A DNA stretch of 64,000 nt from Sclerodactyla briareus (GCA_026419785.1 JAODTK010005656.1:124001-188000); one strand, 5' to 3'. Shown: positions 22,545 through 34,107, numbered from the stretch's first letter. Notes: a model not told the origin generated them from the letters alone. A program made the numbers and translations.

Positions 22545-24090
22545 TTACCAATGGACAACTTTTGTCATACATCTGACAAAGTACCTCACGCTTGATTAGT
22601 CTATGAGTTGGGAAGTCACGGAATCCCAATGAATTTTTACAAATGGATTAAGAAAGTGGTTATCATTTTGTCATTTTATAATGGTATGGAGTCTGTCTAG
22701 GAGCCGGTCATTGGTGGAGTCTGCCCAACCCTGTTCTTGATCGAGAATAACAAAATCGACATGGTCAGTAACATTTTTAAATTCGTATATGGCACTATGT
22801 GGAAACCTCTGGTAGTTCTTCTATCAGATAATTTAGGTTGCAGTCAGCAGTGTGCTAAAGCAGCTAAGGTGGCAAATCTCAGCATAATACGGCCCACATT
22901 GCTATTTGCTATAACGACTGATTTCACCTGAAATATAGCACGAGAGACCAAGATGAGTCCAGTGAACTTAATACTGATAGAGGGTTTTCGAATAGAGGGC
23001 GTGTCAGCCACATTCAGTCAGAACTTTGAGTGAAACTTTCATGACGGTCCTAGACCATTGAGATGGATTAGCCCAAGTAGTTCCTGCCTTTAATAGACCC
23101 ATAATAGATGAACGCCCCCTATCGGCAATACCCTTCAGATTCGTCCAACGCTTCTTGTGAGAATGGTGTCTAAAGACGCAAACATACAATAATTTCAAAT
23201 CAGACCTGTAGGTTACAATTATAACGAGGAATATTGTTTTGAAGTCGGGTTTGAGGCTACCTAAGTCAAGAGAGGTCAAGGACTGGAAACCATATGGACA
23301 TGAGCCCTGTGCAACCTTATGATGTAGAGAGCTCATAATTGGAACAAAGGGTTACCATGTGGTCAGTGGAGTAGATGACCCCTATTGTTTTTGAGAGAGG
23401 TCTCAGTCACCGGAGGTTAACGGAGGTCATAGTCTGGAAAGCATGTTAGCACAATGCCTCTGTACGAAATGAAGTAAGGAGTTGATACTTGGCCGAACAT
23501 GTTGTAATTTAGAGCAGATAATCCCCATAGTTTGAGGTCAGGTCCAAAGTCACCAAGTCATGAACAAAAGATAACAAAGTCCGAAAAGTTCGTCAGTATG
23601 ATAACTTTTCACCGAAACGATACAAGGAGCTCAAACTCGCTGAGGTTCGCGTGCCGCCCCCCCCCCCCCCTCCGGTATGATCGAGTGGCTGGTGTTGAAT
23701 CATTAGTGGAATCTTGGTGAAAACTCTCAAAATGGGAAACTACTGCTCTTGAGAGTGGAACCACTCCTACACAGCTCAACGATTTTTTTTTAATGTAACT
23801 ATTCTTCCCACTCGCGTATGTCTTTCACTTACCTTTTATTTACCGGTGTTATTAGAGTATATGATTCCACTATTCAAAATGAAGGAATCGATGGCGTTAT
23901 TCTAGCCTAACATGCATCACTTCACATTCCTCGGCTTAAAGAAGAAGAAGAACAAGAAGAAGAAGAAAAAGAAGGAGAAGAAGGAAAAGGAAAAACCATT
24001 TGCTGAACGAAAAACCGTTTGGAGCTACGGCCTGAGCCCCCAATGTGGATCGAATCTTCGAAGGTTGAACCTATCCAAAATGTCACATTC
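22545..24090. other. No recognisable gene; C14 tract and AAG microsatellite
   Basis: A run of 14 C lies at 23657-23670, and an imperfect AAG microsatellite at 23938-23998. Open frames are short or low complexity. Confidence 0.5.
23938..23998. repeat. Imperfect (AAG)n microsatellite
   Basis: About 60 bases of AAG with C, AA and GG interruptions. The poly-Lys/Glu and poly-Ser peptides predicted from it on the two strands are artefacts of the repeat. Confidence 0.9.
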
Positions 24091-24095
24091 CTTTT

Positions 24096-24194
24096 CACGT
24101 TACGTCCTGTTTGTTTACGATTTCTAGGCGTTGCGCCACTTTTGCTCACGTTATGGACACGTTCTGCCACCTTTCGCAACGTGGGTGAACGTGG
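24096..24194. other. Cluster of CACGTT / AACGTG hexamers
   Basis: Five ACGT cores lie within about 100 bases: TCACGTTACGTC, CTCACGTTATGG, ACACGTTCTGCC, CAACGTGGGTG and GAACGTGGC. The alternation of both orientations suggests a degenerate short repeat. It resembles variant E-box sites, but no promoter or gene is visible nearby. Confidence 0.4.
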
Positions 24195-24199
24195 CGGCC

Positions 24200-26055
24200 T
24201 ATATACGCGACTCAGTGACATTAGTTAATGTACAACCCGTTGTCTTGCAATGGAAATACCCTTGGAGATTGAGACAGTTGACAATCAGTGATTCAGTTTG
24301 GCAGCCTATTGATACCTGTGCTGGTATGCCAAGTATCCCAATAGCGCATTGCGGGCAGGGCAAGGCACTGTTTCCACTTTTCAGGAAATTACTGGCATTT
24401 CAGAGCATTGGTAATATCCTCTATTAAATTAGTATTTTCGAGATATTAGGTTATAGAAAATTCAGTGACATAAACCAATTTAGCGATATGTATTTTGTAA
24501 AAATGAAAGTAAAGAATAACAAAGCTTGACCCATAACCAACAGATGTCATTTTCACTCTCATCATTACCCCCAATTTGTAAGCGGAGTCAGTGCAAGTTT
24601 CGTTTGGAACAACACACAAGACCAAATGGAAATACGATCGCGTTTCTCGACATGGCTATATACGTGGGCGTTCTCATTTATATAGCGAATAAAAAAGTCC
24701 TTTACTACCACAACAAAGTTCCGAATCAGGAGGGAAATGTAAATACAAATCAAGTGACGCAACAAATCTTTGTGTCACATAGGTCCTTTTTAGGTTGACT
24801 TGGAATATCCCAGGAAGGAATGTGTTAAAGGCCTGTTATTGGCATAGGCTGCTGTAAAACATCTTAAAAAGTGACCTTTACAATGGAATGAAGGGGGGGG
24901 GGGTGCCTGAATTTCGAAATGTCGTCTATGTGCTGGAGAGTGTGCAGTAATTTGGGCTGATGGTTTTGCCAAACGTTAACGATTCCCGTTAATGTGTGTA
25001 TTGTACAGGAACCAATTGTACTCATCACTATGGTTCGATATTACTGGGGGTGGGGATCAGATTCACGGCAAAAACCCTGAGCAATGATTCATGGATTTTC
25101 CATAGAATACATTAGCTGGATATACCACTCATGCTATTGTTTTTCTTTTCCATGAATAAGTGAAGGGAAATCGGTTCCCGTAACAACCCCTATGTTATGC
25201 AAATATTTTCAAGAGATTCAAGCCTAATTTAATTGTAATATAGTAGTTCGGCATTTCTTTCTTAGAATTTTGAAATTCGATCTCTTTGGCACACCGAATA
25301 TGGTGACAAGATGGTTTCATAAGCAAATTAGGCAAAGGTGTGTAACCTGGAACGGGTCAATATGGTAGTTCACCAGACGAGTTTGATACTGCATACACAA
25401 ACAAACAAACGCATACCGAAACGCATCTCATATGCATGACACACACGCACACATACACACACGGCACGTGGATGCATGGAATTCGTCTGTCTCCAGAAAT
25501 GAAACAAGTACGTTATGTACAGACCGTAATAGGCGACGCACACACATAGGTGATGGCGCTATTCTGTAAATTGTCCGTACGTGGCTTTTTCTTGTGCAAA
25601 GCAGAGCGCAATACTTATCCAAGATAACTAAACGGTCTGCAATATCTTTTCCCATCGTGTGAGTCCCTGTGGGAACCGGTTCCTCGGGGGCTTATAGAAT
25701 GTGTCTGAAACCTGGCCGCATGGGACGGGAGAGAGGGATGAGATATCTCTCGAATGTCATAAACCTGGGTATCAGTGGTGTCAGTGTTTAAGCCAGGTGG
25801 AAAATTGAGCAGTCAATCGAACGAGTCTGGAGTCTGTTGTCTCCGGGAGTAACCGCGTGTGCTGCTGATCTAATGGGGATGATCAAATTTAGCAATGACG
25901 TCTTGAAAAAAAAAATCAAATAATAAACCAAGAGGGTATTCCTTGGAATTGCATGATCCCAATGGTATCTCTGATAGTTTGTAACCATCCAGTCATTTCC
26001 TCCAAGATCTTGCAAACAGTGAGAAATTATCAAAATATGGCTGGAATGATGACTA
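24200..26055. other. No recognisable gene; G11 tract and short CA repeat
   Basis: G11 at 24893-24903 and an imperfect CA-rich stretch at 25437-25462. A C11 tract at 26056-26066 immediately precedes the L1-like LINE remnant. No frame with recognisable protein similarity. Confidence 0.5.
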
Positions 26056-26069
26056 CCCCCCCCCCCAAG

Positions 26070-27370
26070 CCATGGGTGGTTATGATTTCAAAATAGACCA
26101 ATACGCTGATGATACTATTTTGTCATCGGGTGGCGCAGACCAGTCCCCTAATAGGCTGATTAAAAACGTTGGATTATTTTCATCACCGTTCTGGGTTGAA
26201 GATCAACAAAGAAAAGACTAATGCTGGAGTTTCAATTAAATTAGTAAATTTGGTAAGTGGTAATTTCGTTCTTCTTAGTATGAGTTTCAATATTGACTTT
26301 TGACTTGGATGTAATGGTTGGCCTCAAATAGAGTAAGGCACTTTGTGCTATAACTGGAATTCTTAATACTTGGTCAAAACTGCAAATGTCGGTTTTAGAG
26401 CGGCTGAATATTGTAAAGTCATTAGTGTTATCCAAGATTACATATTACATAACATCACCTCCCAATACAAGTGGAGTATTTGTTGATGACTTACGAAAGA
26501 AATCATTCCAGCTTATATGGGGGAATCAACCCAACAGTTATGTAATTCATATGACTGTATGAGGGGGAGGGGGGTATAAGGATGGTTGATGTTGATTGCT
26601 TCATTGATGAAATTAGGGTTTCTGGGTTTCGTAGATTGTACTATGCTGTACCTGTTAGGTAATTTCCAAAACAAAGTAGCAGTCAGATAGAGGGTTTTTT
26701 TCAAGGATTCGTGCTGGTAATCCGTTCTGACGTAATGCTTTCTCTGTTTGGATCTAGATTAATAATAGTGGTCATATGTCGTGCGTCGTCGAAGATGATT
26801 TCTTAAGTCAAAGAATTTGGAATAATGATAATTTCCAAATAGGTGGACATTCCGCACATTCTATTAGTATCCATTCTCAAAAAACAAGGATTTTATTCTG
26901 TTAATGATTTTATGAAGGATAATGGAAATTTCATAGAATATATATAAACTTTGGGTTTAGATGAGGCAATACTGTGGCATTATATACGTATTTCTTAGGG
27001 GCAGACTATGCCATTAATATCACCAATTTATGCCTTGTTGAAATCAGATAGTGGTTAACAGTGTTTCTATTACATTTTTCTTGCAGAAAAGGTAGAATCA
27101 AATGGTCGTAAGAGAATTATTTTGGTGAAATTTTAGGAACTGATATTGACAAAGAAGAGTGCCTCAAAAATAATTGAGTACCATTTTGTTCTCTCACATG
27201 TCTAAAGCTGAATAGTTTTATTGATTTAGTGGTTTAATGTTTTTTTCTGGTATAGGTGCCCATTTGATACGATTTCTGGTCATTTAACCAGGGCGTTTTG
27301 AGAGTGCAGGAAGGAACATGTTTTCGTAAGTTGTCCTAATATTTAGCATGGCTTACCATCCTGACCAATT
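26070..27370 (+). pseudogene. L1/Tx1-like LINE, RT core to C-terminal cysteine motif, decayed
   Basis: Reading plus with several frameshifts, the blocks appear in the order expected of L1/Tx1-clade ORF2. First comes DQYADDTILSS at about 26096-26128, with the catalytic YADD intact at 26102-26113. A GLKINKEKT block lies at about 26193-26220. Then a thumb region ILNTWSKLQMSVLERLNIVK, followed by SLVLSKITYYITSPPN and FQLIWGN at about 26361-26525. Next is a GGYKDG...DVDCFIDEIRVSW-like block near 26570-26630, and finally ECRKEHVFVSCPNI near 27300-27345, matching the distal Cys/His motif of L1-type elements. The upstream endonuclease and RT motifs before YADD are missing. Many stops and frameshifts mark it as an old 5'-truncated copy. 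The clade call rests on block order and is fairly secure; finer family is not. Confidence 0.8.
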
Positions 27371-27399
27371 TACAATCAACTGTCTTTTCAACATCTGCG

Positions 27400-28990
27400 G
27401 TCCTGGTCCGTGTGAGACATGAATTATACGTATATACATATATCAATAAGTTTGAGTGGAAGGACCAGAGGTAAAGTTTACACTTTCTTAATAACCACTC
27501 ACTTCTCAAAAGTCTCCCGCTGAGATCGCTGTCTGCTCATGACGTATCTGATGGTTTGATTCTCATTGTAAGGTCCGGTTACTCGGTACCGTAATAGTCA
27601 GTCCGGGAGATTCTCCTGTTCGGGAATATTCTTAGATTCTCCTATTCGAGAGAAGTGTTATGTAAAACAGATATGAATAAGCACTGTCTGCAGAGTGCAG
27701 ACCATAACAGTCCAGATACAAAACAGTCGTTTCCAGTTAATGACACGATACGGTGTTTGGGTAATTTTACAATATGTCGATTATTCGAGTAACGTGTGTT
27801 TCCATAGCTTGTGTTACTTGTGTTTACGTTATTGTAAGTTCAGGTAGTTACCCTAACTGTTTATATAGCAACGAGCTGCTGTTCGGAACGACTGTGACAA
27901 ATCTAATCCCCAAAGCTACCACGGAAGTAATCTATTCCTATTCAAATATCTCGAAATCTACATTGTCAACTACCAATCCAAACCAGCTGATAGTCAATAT
28001 CCTGTAGCTACATTGTCACTGAGTCATTTATGACCAACATTACATTTTTCTCGAGGTTTCCGAGGATGAGGTTCTTCGTGTCATCAAAATATGCAAGGTC
28101 ACATCCTGCTCTTTGGATTCTCGGTCAGTCAGCATTCCCAAAACCTTCGCTCCACCTTTTCTTCCACTATATGATCACTAACAACTGAAATGTGGTGGAT
28201 GCTGACATCTCCGCCAACTACTGAAGTTTATTGGAATAGTAGTTGTTAATTAGTTAACGACATTATTCTGTTGAAGACCCGATGTAGTCCACCAGGCAAA
28301 GATATCAACATAGGCCTACAACCCACTTTCTTCTAGATCTCTATTAATTGCTACTTCTCCCCAGCACTCCCCAGTAAACCCATAATCCCCGAACTCTCAA
28401 CCAAATTACTACACATCTGAGTTAATCACGAGCAGACTCAATAAAACAGTATCGAAAGAAAAGCATACCAACCCCCCCCCCCCCCCCTCTATAGCAAGCT
28501 ACGAGCACCATCCCTCTCCTCGTAATCCCTTAATCTCCTCCCCTAACTCAAACAACCCGCACTTGTCATTAATCCCTTGTACAGTTGTACAACAGTATGT
28601 GAAATTCACAAACAACCTGTAAGGTAATTACCGACGAACTTGGTAAAAAAAGTACAACCCCTACCCTCCAGGCAAGGGGGGGGGGGGGGCTGGGGGTCGT
28701 GAACCCTCACCACTTTATCGAGACAACCATACATGTTTTACCCACATAAATTAAAATCATTCTTCTCCTAATGCTGCTTTGGATTTGCTTCTGAAGGGAT
28801 GCTTGCGCACGTACACAGTAGGAAACAAAATGGAGTACAAATTCCAGTTGTCAAAACTCTCTCTATATGGGAACCCTATTATCATTGTGGCATACTGCCA
28901 TCTATTAAAAATAGTCACATGCATTAGTTCATCAAGGTGCTGTAGGATATTCTTAGTATGAATTTCACAATAGCGTCCTCTATTTTGAGA
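27400..28990. other. No confident gene; C16 and G14 tracts; two unrecognised ORFs
   Basis: C16 lies at 28472-28487 and G14 at 28676-28689. The plus frame 27774-28007 begins with a hydrophobic, signal-peptide-like stretch (MSIIRVTCVSIACVTCVYVI) followed at once by GTAAGT. The minus frame 28757-29008 (83 codons, ATG start) abuts the 3' end of the next LINE remnant and is not low complexity. Neither has a recognised domain. Confidence 0.4.
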
Positions 28991-30265
28991 GAGTTCGCCA
29001 GAATCCATTTAGATAGATAATTTATTGTCATTTTGAACGGGAAATTGATTTCTGCCGACAGTACAATATATCGTATACAACATACAATAAATAATATGAG
29101 ACAATATTAAAAATAAAATGAAAAACAGTATAGAAAGACCTCTACAAAAAATACCAATAGGAAGGATGTGCTAGCATGTGGCAGTGGAGTTGAAGTGATC
29201 ATGTGTATGGCGAAATTTGGATGCATTTGTGACGGAGACCTGGAGTTGGATGCCTTACCTGTTGTAATTAAGACGGTCATAGAAAGAGTGTGTGGGATCA
29301 CTCATAATGTTGGTGAACTACTACAGTAGATTTTGCTCATACAAATCATTAAGAGCGGCCAGAGGTAGGCCGATACACCGTTTAGCTGACTTCCGAACAC
29401 GATCCAGATTCAAATTATGTTTTCGGGACATGCTTCCAAAAAAAGTGAATGAAGTTGAAGGTAGGAACATTTTGAACAACGGGTTGGTAAAAAAAAAGCC
29501 GCATTATAGACCTGTCCGTGATTACCTCTACGCAAGTAAAAAAAAAACATGCTTAGGTCTTGCTAATGCTTAGAATTAGGCTGTTTTTGCTTTGCACTAA
29601 TTAGTAAAACGTTGCACTTCATCATAAAACACAGTGCTATTATCACCATGAAGAAACCCGGTAAGAACAGTGTCGTCAGCATATTTGATCAAATGACATT
29701 GACCTGTTGACTGTTGAAGGTCTTGCAAATCATTCGTGTATAGGCTGAATAGGACTGGAGATAATACACATTTTTGAGGGGCCCCAGTACTAATAGTACC
29801 TTCAGCAGATTTAGCAGTACGCAGTACGGTACCTATTCTGACAGCTTGAATTCGGTCACAAAGGTAGCTGAGGATCCATCGAATCATCTACAACAGTTCA
29901 CCTGCATGCTCATCAACTTCTATACTAAGATACCAGGTCTAATGGTTCGAACCCACCTGAGAAATCAACAAGAACAGACCTAACAAAAGTATTAGGCCTG
30001 TCTAGATGCTGCAACATCTTATGGAGATATATCGGTACAGCATCATCAACACCACGTTTACTCTGATAGGCGAAATTGATTCGCGTCAATGACTACGCCC
30101 TCTCGAGCAATGATGAGCTTCAAAACGACCCTTTCCAGACACTTCATAAGTTATAACGTTCGATGTTAGATAGGGGAAATGATTGATCTCTTCCAGGTAT
30201 TGGGGACTACGCCCTCATCTATGGTGCGCTGGCACTGGTTTCAGCAAACAAACTGGTGAAAAAGT
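28990..30265 (-). pseudogene. CR1/Rex-like LINE, RT domain to 3' end, decayed
   Basis: Minus-strand translation, from high to low coordinates, gives successive RT blocks. KRSIISPI and LMKCLERVVLKLII lie near 30110-30215, DANQF..Y..KRGVDDAV near 30040-30085, and VRSVLVDFSGGFEP near 29940-29985. The one long frame (29597-29887) contains IRWILSYLCDR, STGAPQKCVLSPVLFSLY and LIKYADDTVLTG, with YADD at about 29672-29683. Farther on are VRKSAKRCIGLPLAALNDLY at about 29335-29398 and a SDPTHTLYDRL-like block near 29265-29300, typical of the C-terminus of CR1/Rex elements. The usual PQG is PQK here. The YADD catalytic motif is intact, but stops and shifts elsewhere make the copy non-functional. The 3' end is probably near 28990-29010, where AATTTATTGTCATTTT-like 3' UTR begins. 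Confidence 0.85.
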
Positions 30266-30427
30266 TGTTAGCTCCTTACAATATATAGGACCATTATTGC
30301 CATTACGATATGCAACGGATAACGCTTAGACATGGTTTAGGCCTTGAACTTGTACTGCAATGCAGATAGACAGTAGAAAGTGCGTTAAAAGACAACTGCG
30401 GGATCATCTAAAAAAGAGTCAGTATGA

Positions 30428-30897
30428 GCGGAAGAATGGTAGAGTGGTATCAGTGACACTTTACAACCAAATATTCCGGATTCGAGATCCAGCGGTCACC
30501 GGACGATTTCCCCTAGGTGGCTGCACTTGTAGTTGCGATGGTTCCGCTGTGATGCAGTGGATGTTCTGAGGTTACTGGGATTCGTTACGGGATATTTGCA
30601 ATAAGTCTCGTCTGTTGGCTGTGATCAGTCACTTTGAACTTGAACTACACTCTTCCAGGTTCCGAGAAAGTGGTCGGGTCCTGGACTGAGTTCACTGATA
30701 GTCCTTCCGGATGGGGACGTAAAATGGCGGTCCCGGGAGCTGGTTGAGATTGATTACACCCCTGCCTCGTTATCATCTGAGCACTAGTCGAGAAGAGAAG
30801 GCGAGTTATCGCCGGTGCTCATCCACGATCAATACGGCCAGGGTTCCTAAGTTGGCTTCCTGAACCCTTAGAAATCAAATTAAATCAAATCGAATGG
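30428..30897 (+). repeat. tRNA-derived SINE-like element, copy 2
   Basis: The left end carries a good Pol III A box, TGGTAGAGTGG at about 30437-30447 (consensus TRGYNNAGNGG). A B box GGATTCGAGATCC follows about 30 bases later (consensus GGTTCGANNCC), with tRNA-like spacing. A body of about 350 bp shared with 22134-22542 follows. The 3' end is an imperfect AAATC/AAATT tail at about 30870-30892. The element is about 470 bp, long for a SINE but within range for tRNA head plus composite body. It lies next to R1 copy 3, possibly inserted into it. Confidence 0.7.
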
Positions 30898-30919
30898 AAG
30901 ACTGAATATACAGAACCGG

Positions 30920-31385
30920 GCGATGTTGTTACGTGGGGTCATTGTCCTTCAAAGTTTGCTCCATTGTTCAGGAAAGAAACAGCGAGAGTCCCTTCTGTCG
31001 TTATTGCACAAAAACGTGTGAAGTAACAGTAGACCAACCTAGAGTATACCTTATTATTTTACTGTGTTCAATAACTCAGCAAAGGTTGTGTTTTTTCTTA
31101 CGGAAAGTAAAACACATGCAGGATACTAAACCGCTACAGCAATCCTCACTCACAGACCAATCATCTTTCAAAGGGGAAAATTACATGTAAATTTTTTATA
31201 AAGAAACGAATAATATTCGCAGATTTGTGGAGAATGACACCACCTTCTCGCTTTTCGATCTTGCGCAATAAAGTGCACAAACGACCAAGGCCTGTAACTT
31301 CGTACAGTAAGTTCCTGCTTAGCTGTCATATCACTAACCTCTTTATGGTGGACCCTGCAGCCGTCCTTCAATTTATAACCTCCTA
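30920..31385 (+). repeat. Unclassified interspersed repeat R1, copy 3
   Basis: Third and most diverged copy. Shared anchors are TTCAAAGTTTG, CTACAGCAATCCTC, TTTTCGATCTTGCGCAATA, AGCTGTCATAT and CCCTGCAGCCGTCCTT. A short stretch before the SINE (near 30385, AAAGACAACTGCGGG) may be the left end of the same copy, separated by the SINE. Confidence 0.55.
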
Positions 31386-31389
31386 ATCT

Positions 31390-32350
31390 AACTAACGACG
31401 TCCACGGTTGTTTTTTTTTTTTTTCTTAGTAACGAGACATTTTTGTTTACGAGACACTAGTTTGATTTCCCAATCCGTTGTATTGACAGCGGGAGTGTCG
31501 CACGAAGGCAGATGTGTGTAGTATAGCATTGTTCACTGGCGTAACCCGACTCGAGCATCGAACCCTGGATCGTGTCGTCATGAAGTGAAGTTCTTGAAAA
31601 ATTTGTATGTTCGCGATAGCGAGTACGCATAATCCAAATTGAAATTACATTATAATATTGAATATAATAATATTAGGAGGGAGATCAATGTGTTGTTCTT
31701 CTCCAATCGCAATATCGTCGCGGTTCTCCATTATAACACTTCACCTCTCTAAAATCTTACGGGACATCCCATTTCTGAACACGTGCACATGGGGGAGGGG
31801 GGGGGGGGGGAATTTCAAAATCGAAAGCTAACGAGGAGTGCAGTTTTCCCGGGCAAGCTTCTTTAATTATACAACTCTGCATTGGACCCTATTTTGCTTC
31901 GCGGGAACTTGGAAAACTTCCATAAAGAATGGGACCTTCTAACTGCATTGGACCTCTATTTATTTTTCTTCGCGGAATTCGTCTCGGATTCGTCTCAGCT
32001 CCATCGTAGGGTAAGTCTCTAAGACAGTGAATCTTCTAGTCGCCCTCCGCTGAAAGTTTCAATAACTGGATTATCTTCGAAAAAGTTAAGGATTCCATAC
32101 TTAAACAGAATACTCTAGAGGCAAAGTTCCCGGAAATCCACCGTAAGGTGCAACACACACGAAAGCTTTGATGGAACACTTCTATTTGTTTAGTAGCCTG
32201 ATCGGCGGTATGGTTTGTGAAACGCCAATCATCTTTGTTACAGGCCGCCCTGATGCGTTGAACGCATGGAATACCTTGCTATGTTTTTAAGGGACTAAAA
32301 AATCATTGAAATATTCGGCAGGCGACTATTTTGGCGCAAATTGAGGATTT
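31390..32350. other. No recognisable gene; G-rich tract
   Basis: A T-rich tract at about 31409-31424 and a G5AG14 tract at 31791-31810. A small direct repeat (AACTCTGCATTGGACC.CTATTT and AACTGCATTGGACCTCTATTT, each followed by CTTCGCGG) lies at about 31873-31975. Confidence 0.5.
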
Positions 32351-32356
32351 TTTCGG

Positions 32357-32506
32357 CGATCACTTAATCGTTCTGACGTCTTTATAACCTATGACCCGGA
32401 TTTACGGGCGATTACGTAATCGTTCTGACGTCTTTATAACCTATGACCCGGATTTACGGGCGATTACGTAATCGTTCTGACGTCTTTATAACCTATGACC
32501 CGAGGT
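32357..32506. repeat. 52-bp minisatellite, about 2.9 copies, with a 14-bp palindrome per unit
   Basis: Units begin at 32357, 32409 and 32461, exactly 52 bases apart. Units 2 and 3 contain the perfect palindrome CGATTACGTAATCG at their left edge; unit 1 has the variant CGATCACTTAATCG. Each unit continues with TTCTGACGTCTTTATAACC and TATGACCCG. Copies 2 and 3 are almost identical, so the last duplication is recent. The third unit breaks off at TGACCCGAGG and leads into the AAC/AAT microsatellite. Confidence 0.95.
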
Positions 32507-32513
32507 CATTTGA

Positions 32514-32612
32514 CGAAAACAACAACAACAACAATAACAATAACAACAACAACAATAACAATAACAATAACAACAACAACAACAATAACAATAACAATAA
32601 CAACAACAACAA
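32514..32612. repeat. Compound (AAC)n/(AATAAC)n microsatellite
   Basis: About 100 bases with blocks of AAC alternating with AAT-AAC blocks. The block pattern itself repeats about three times, so there is a higher-order period of 30-40 bases. Long poly-Asn, poly-Thr, poly-Leu and poly-Val frames predicted from both strands here are artefacts. Confidence 0.95.
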
Positions 32613-32614
32613 GT

Positions 32615-34100
32615 CGGACAGCACAAATTGCCCCGGACGTGCCACAGTCGTTAGGCTTGCACGCAATCGTACTGGGCGCGGCGATGCTAGCATGCATGAC
32701 GCGCCTGTGGTATGTACAGTGCGGGAGTCGAAGGCATTCAATTCCTCCGAATGAATGAATTGGAATACCAGACCAATTACAATACCGCAAGCGTCAATAG
32801 AACGAAGTTCTCGGACTTTTGAAGCGTTAATAGTATATTGTAGGCGTTAGATTACGGTGGTTACCTGATTAAGTAGGCTGAAGTGAAGGCTCCGACCTTA
32901 GGCTTAGGTTAGCCTAACGTTAGGCCCTCAGCTTGCCGCCTAGCCCAGGCGACATAAAAATTCACATTACAAATCACAAATTTACGGTTACACAGTCGCC
33001 GCAAGAATAAAATAGGCCTAAACACTATCCAGCCCCATCTCATTCGCGAAGCCTTACTTAGGACTATTTATTGTAATGTATGTAGTAGAATATGAAGTTG
33101 TGAGTAAATGAATAGGCTGGGCTTGTACTTGCATAAGGTTGTTACTGGCCATAATGTTCTCCATCACTGGCCATTGTGGAAAAAGGATGTAGGGTGTGGC
33201 ACGACAGTCAAATGAGTGACGAAGTTGAAAGCCTACATACAGTCTATGCCGACGCTATAATCTGTGGTGTGGAGTCACCTAAAGGCTGAACAAACTTTCC
33301 ATGTGGCGCACCAGTAAAAATATTGTAGCTTGTCTTTCAATTACTTCACAGTACATGTAAGAAAATCACAACAAAGCTGATTCAGTTCTGTTTTTTATAA
33401 CTCCAATGAGTTTTTCGGCTGACATTGTCACGTCAGCGTAACATTTACTTTCCACATGAAAAAAATTCCCAAATTTTGATTGGTTGCTTTTAACACCTAA
33501 GAAAAATATTTTAATGATATGATGAATTAAGTTCGTTCTTAACACAACATATGGTATTTATTGAAATGGAAATAGAACCCTATCATTAGGTGAGAGGATG
33601 CATTCCCTTTAGGGTAAGGCATCTCTCACCACCAAACATCTTCAACAGATTCTCCCTTGGCAAGCTTACAGCGACGTATACTCTGTATTATTAAGCAAAA
33701 AATGGAATGCCCTCAAGACAAAAAGGCATCGGGGTAAGAGGCAGGCTTTAACCACACTTGAAGTTGTGGGGAGGGGGCCAAACTTCGGTGGGGATTAAAT
33801 TATGGATTGCAAGTAGTAAATTTTGGTACTAAGTCCTAAGTAGGGCTTTCAAGTTATAACTATTAAAATTAATAGTCACTCTACAAACATGCCATCAAAT
33901 CCCATTTCGTTAGTATAGCATGGGAGGACTCATCGTCACACTTATTTTCACAACTTAATATAACAAGATGCTCATCACAAAGGCGAGTCATGACATGATA
34001 TGTATGCCACTAGTTCATATTCGCAACCTTTTCTCCAACCCAGCAATGACGGGTAGTTCTGTTGAAGAGGGAGACACAGCGGCTAGGTCATTCCTACGTA
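32615..34100. other. No recognisable gene; one hairpin
   Basis: A hairpin lies at 33589-33630: GGTGAGAGGATGC pairs with GCATCTCTCACC with one bulge, and the loop contains CCCTTTAGGG, which can extend the fold. Otherwise only short frames. The stretch 32890-32945 is rich in CCTA/TAGG oligomers (AGGTTAGCCTAACGTTAGGC). Confidence 0.5.
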
Positions 34101-34107
34101 ACGTACA

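Noticed and set aside
25437-25462. CA-rich stretch as a Z-DNA or regulatory element
   Set aside because: Short and imperfect; no supporting context.
27774-28007. Possible first exon with signal peptide and GTAAGT donor
   Set aside because: A hydrophobic 20-residue start followed by GTAAGT is easily met by chance. No downstream exon or promoter feature was found.
32443-32790. Poly-Asn, poly-Thr, poly-Leu and poly-Val frames on both strands
   Set aside because: All are translations of the AAC/AAT microsatellite.
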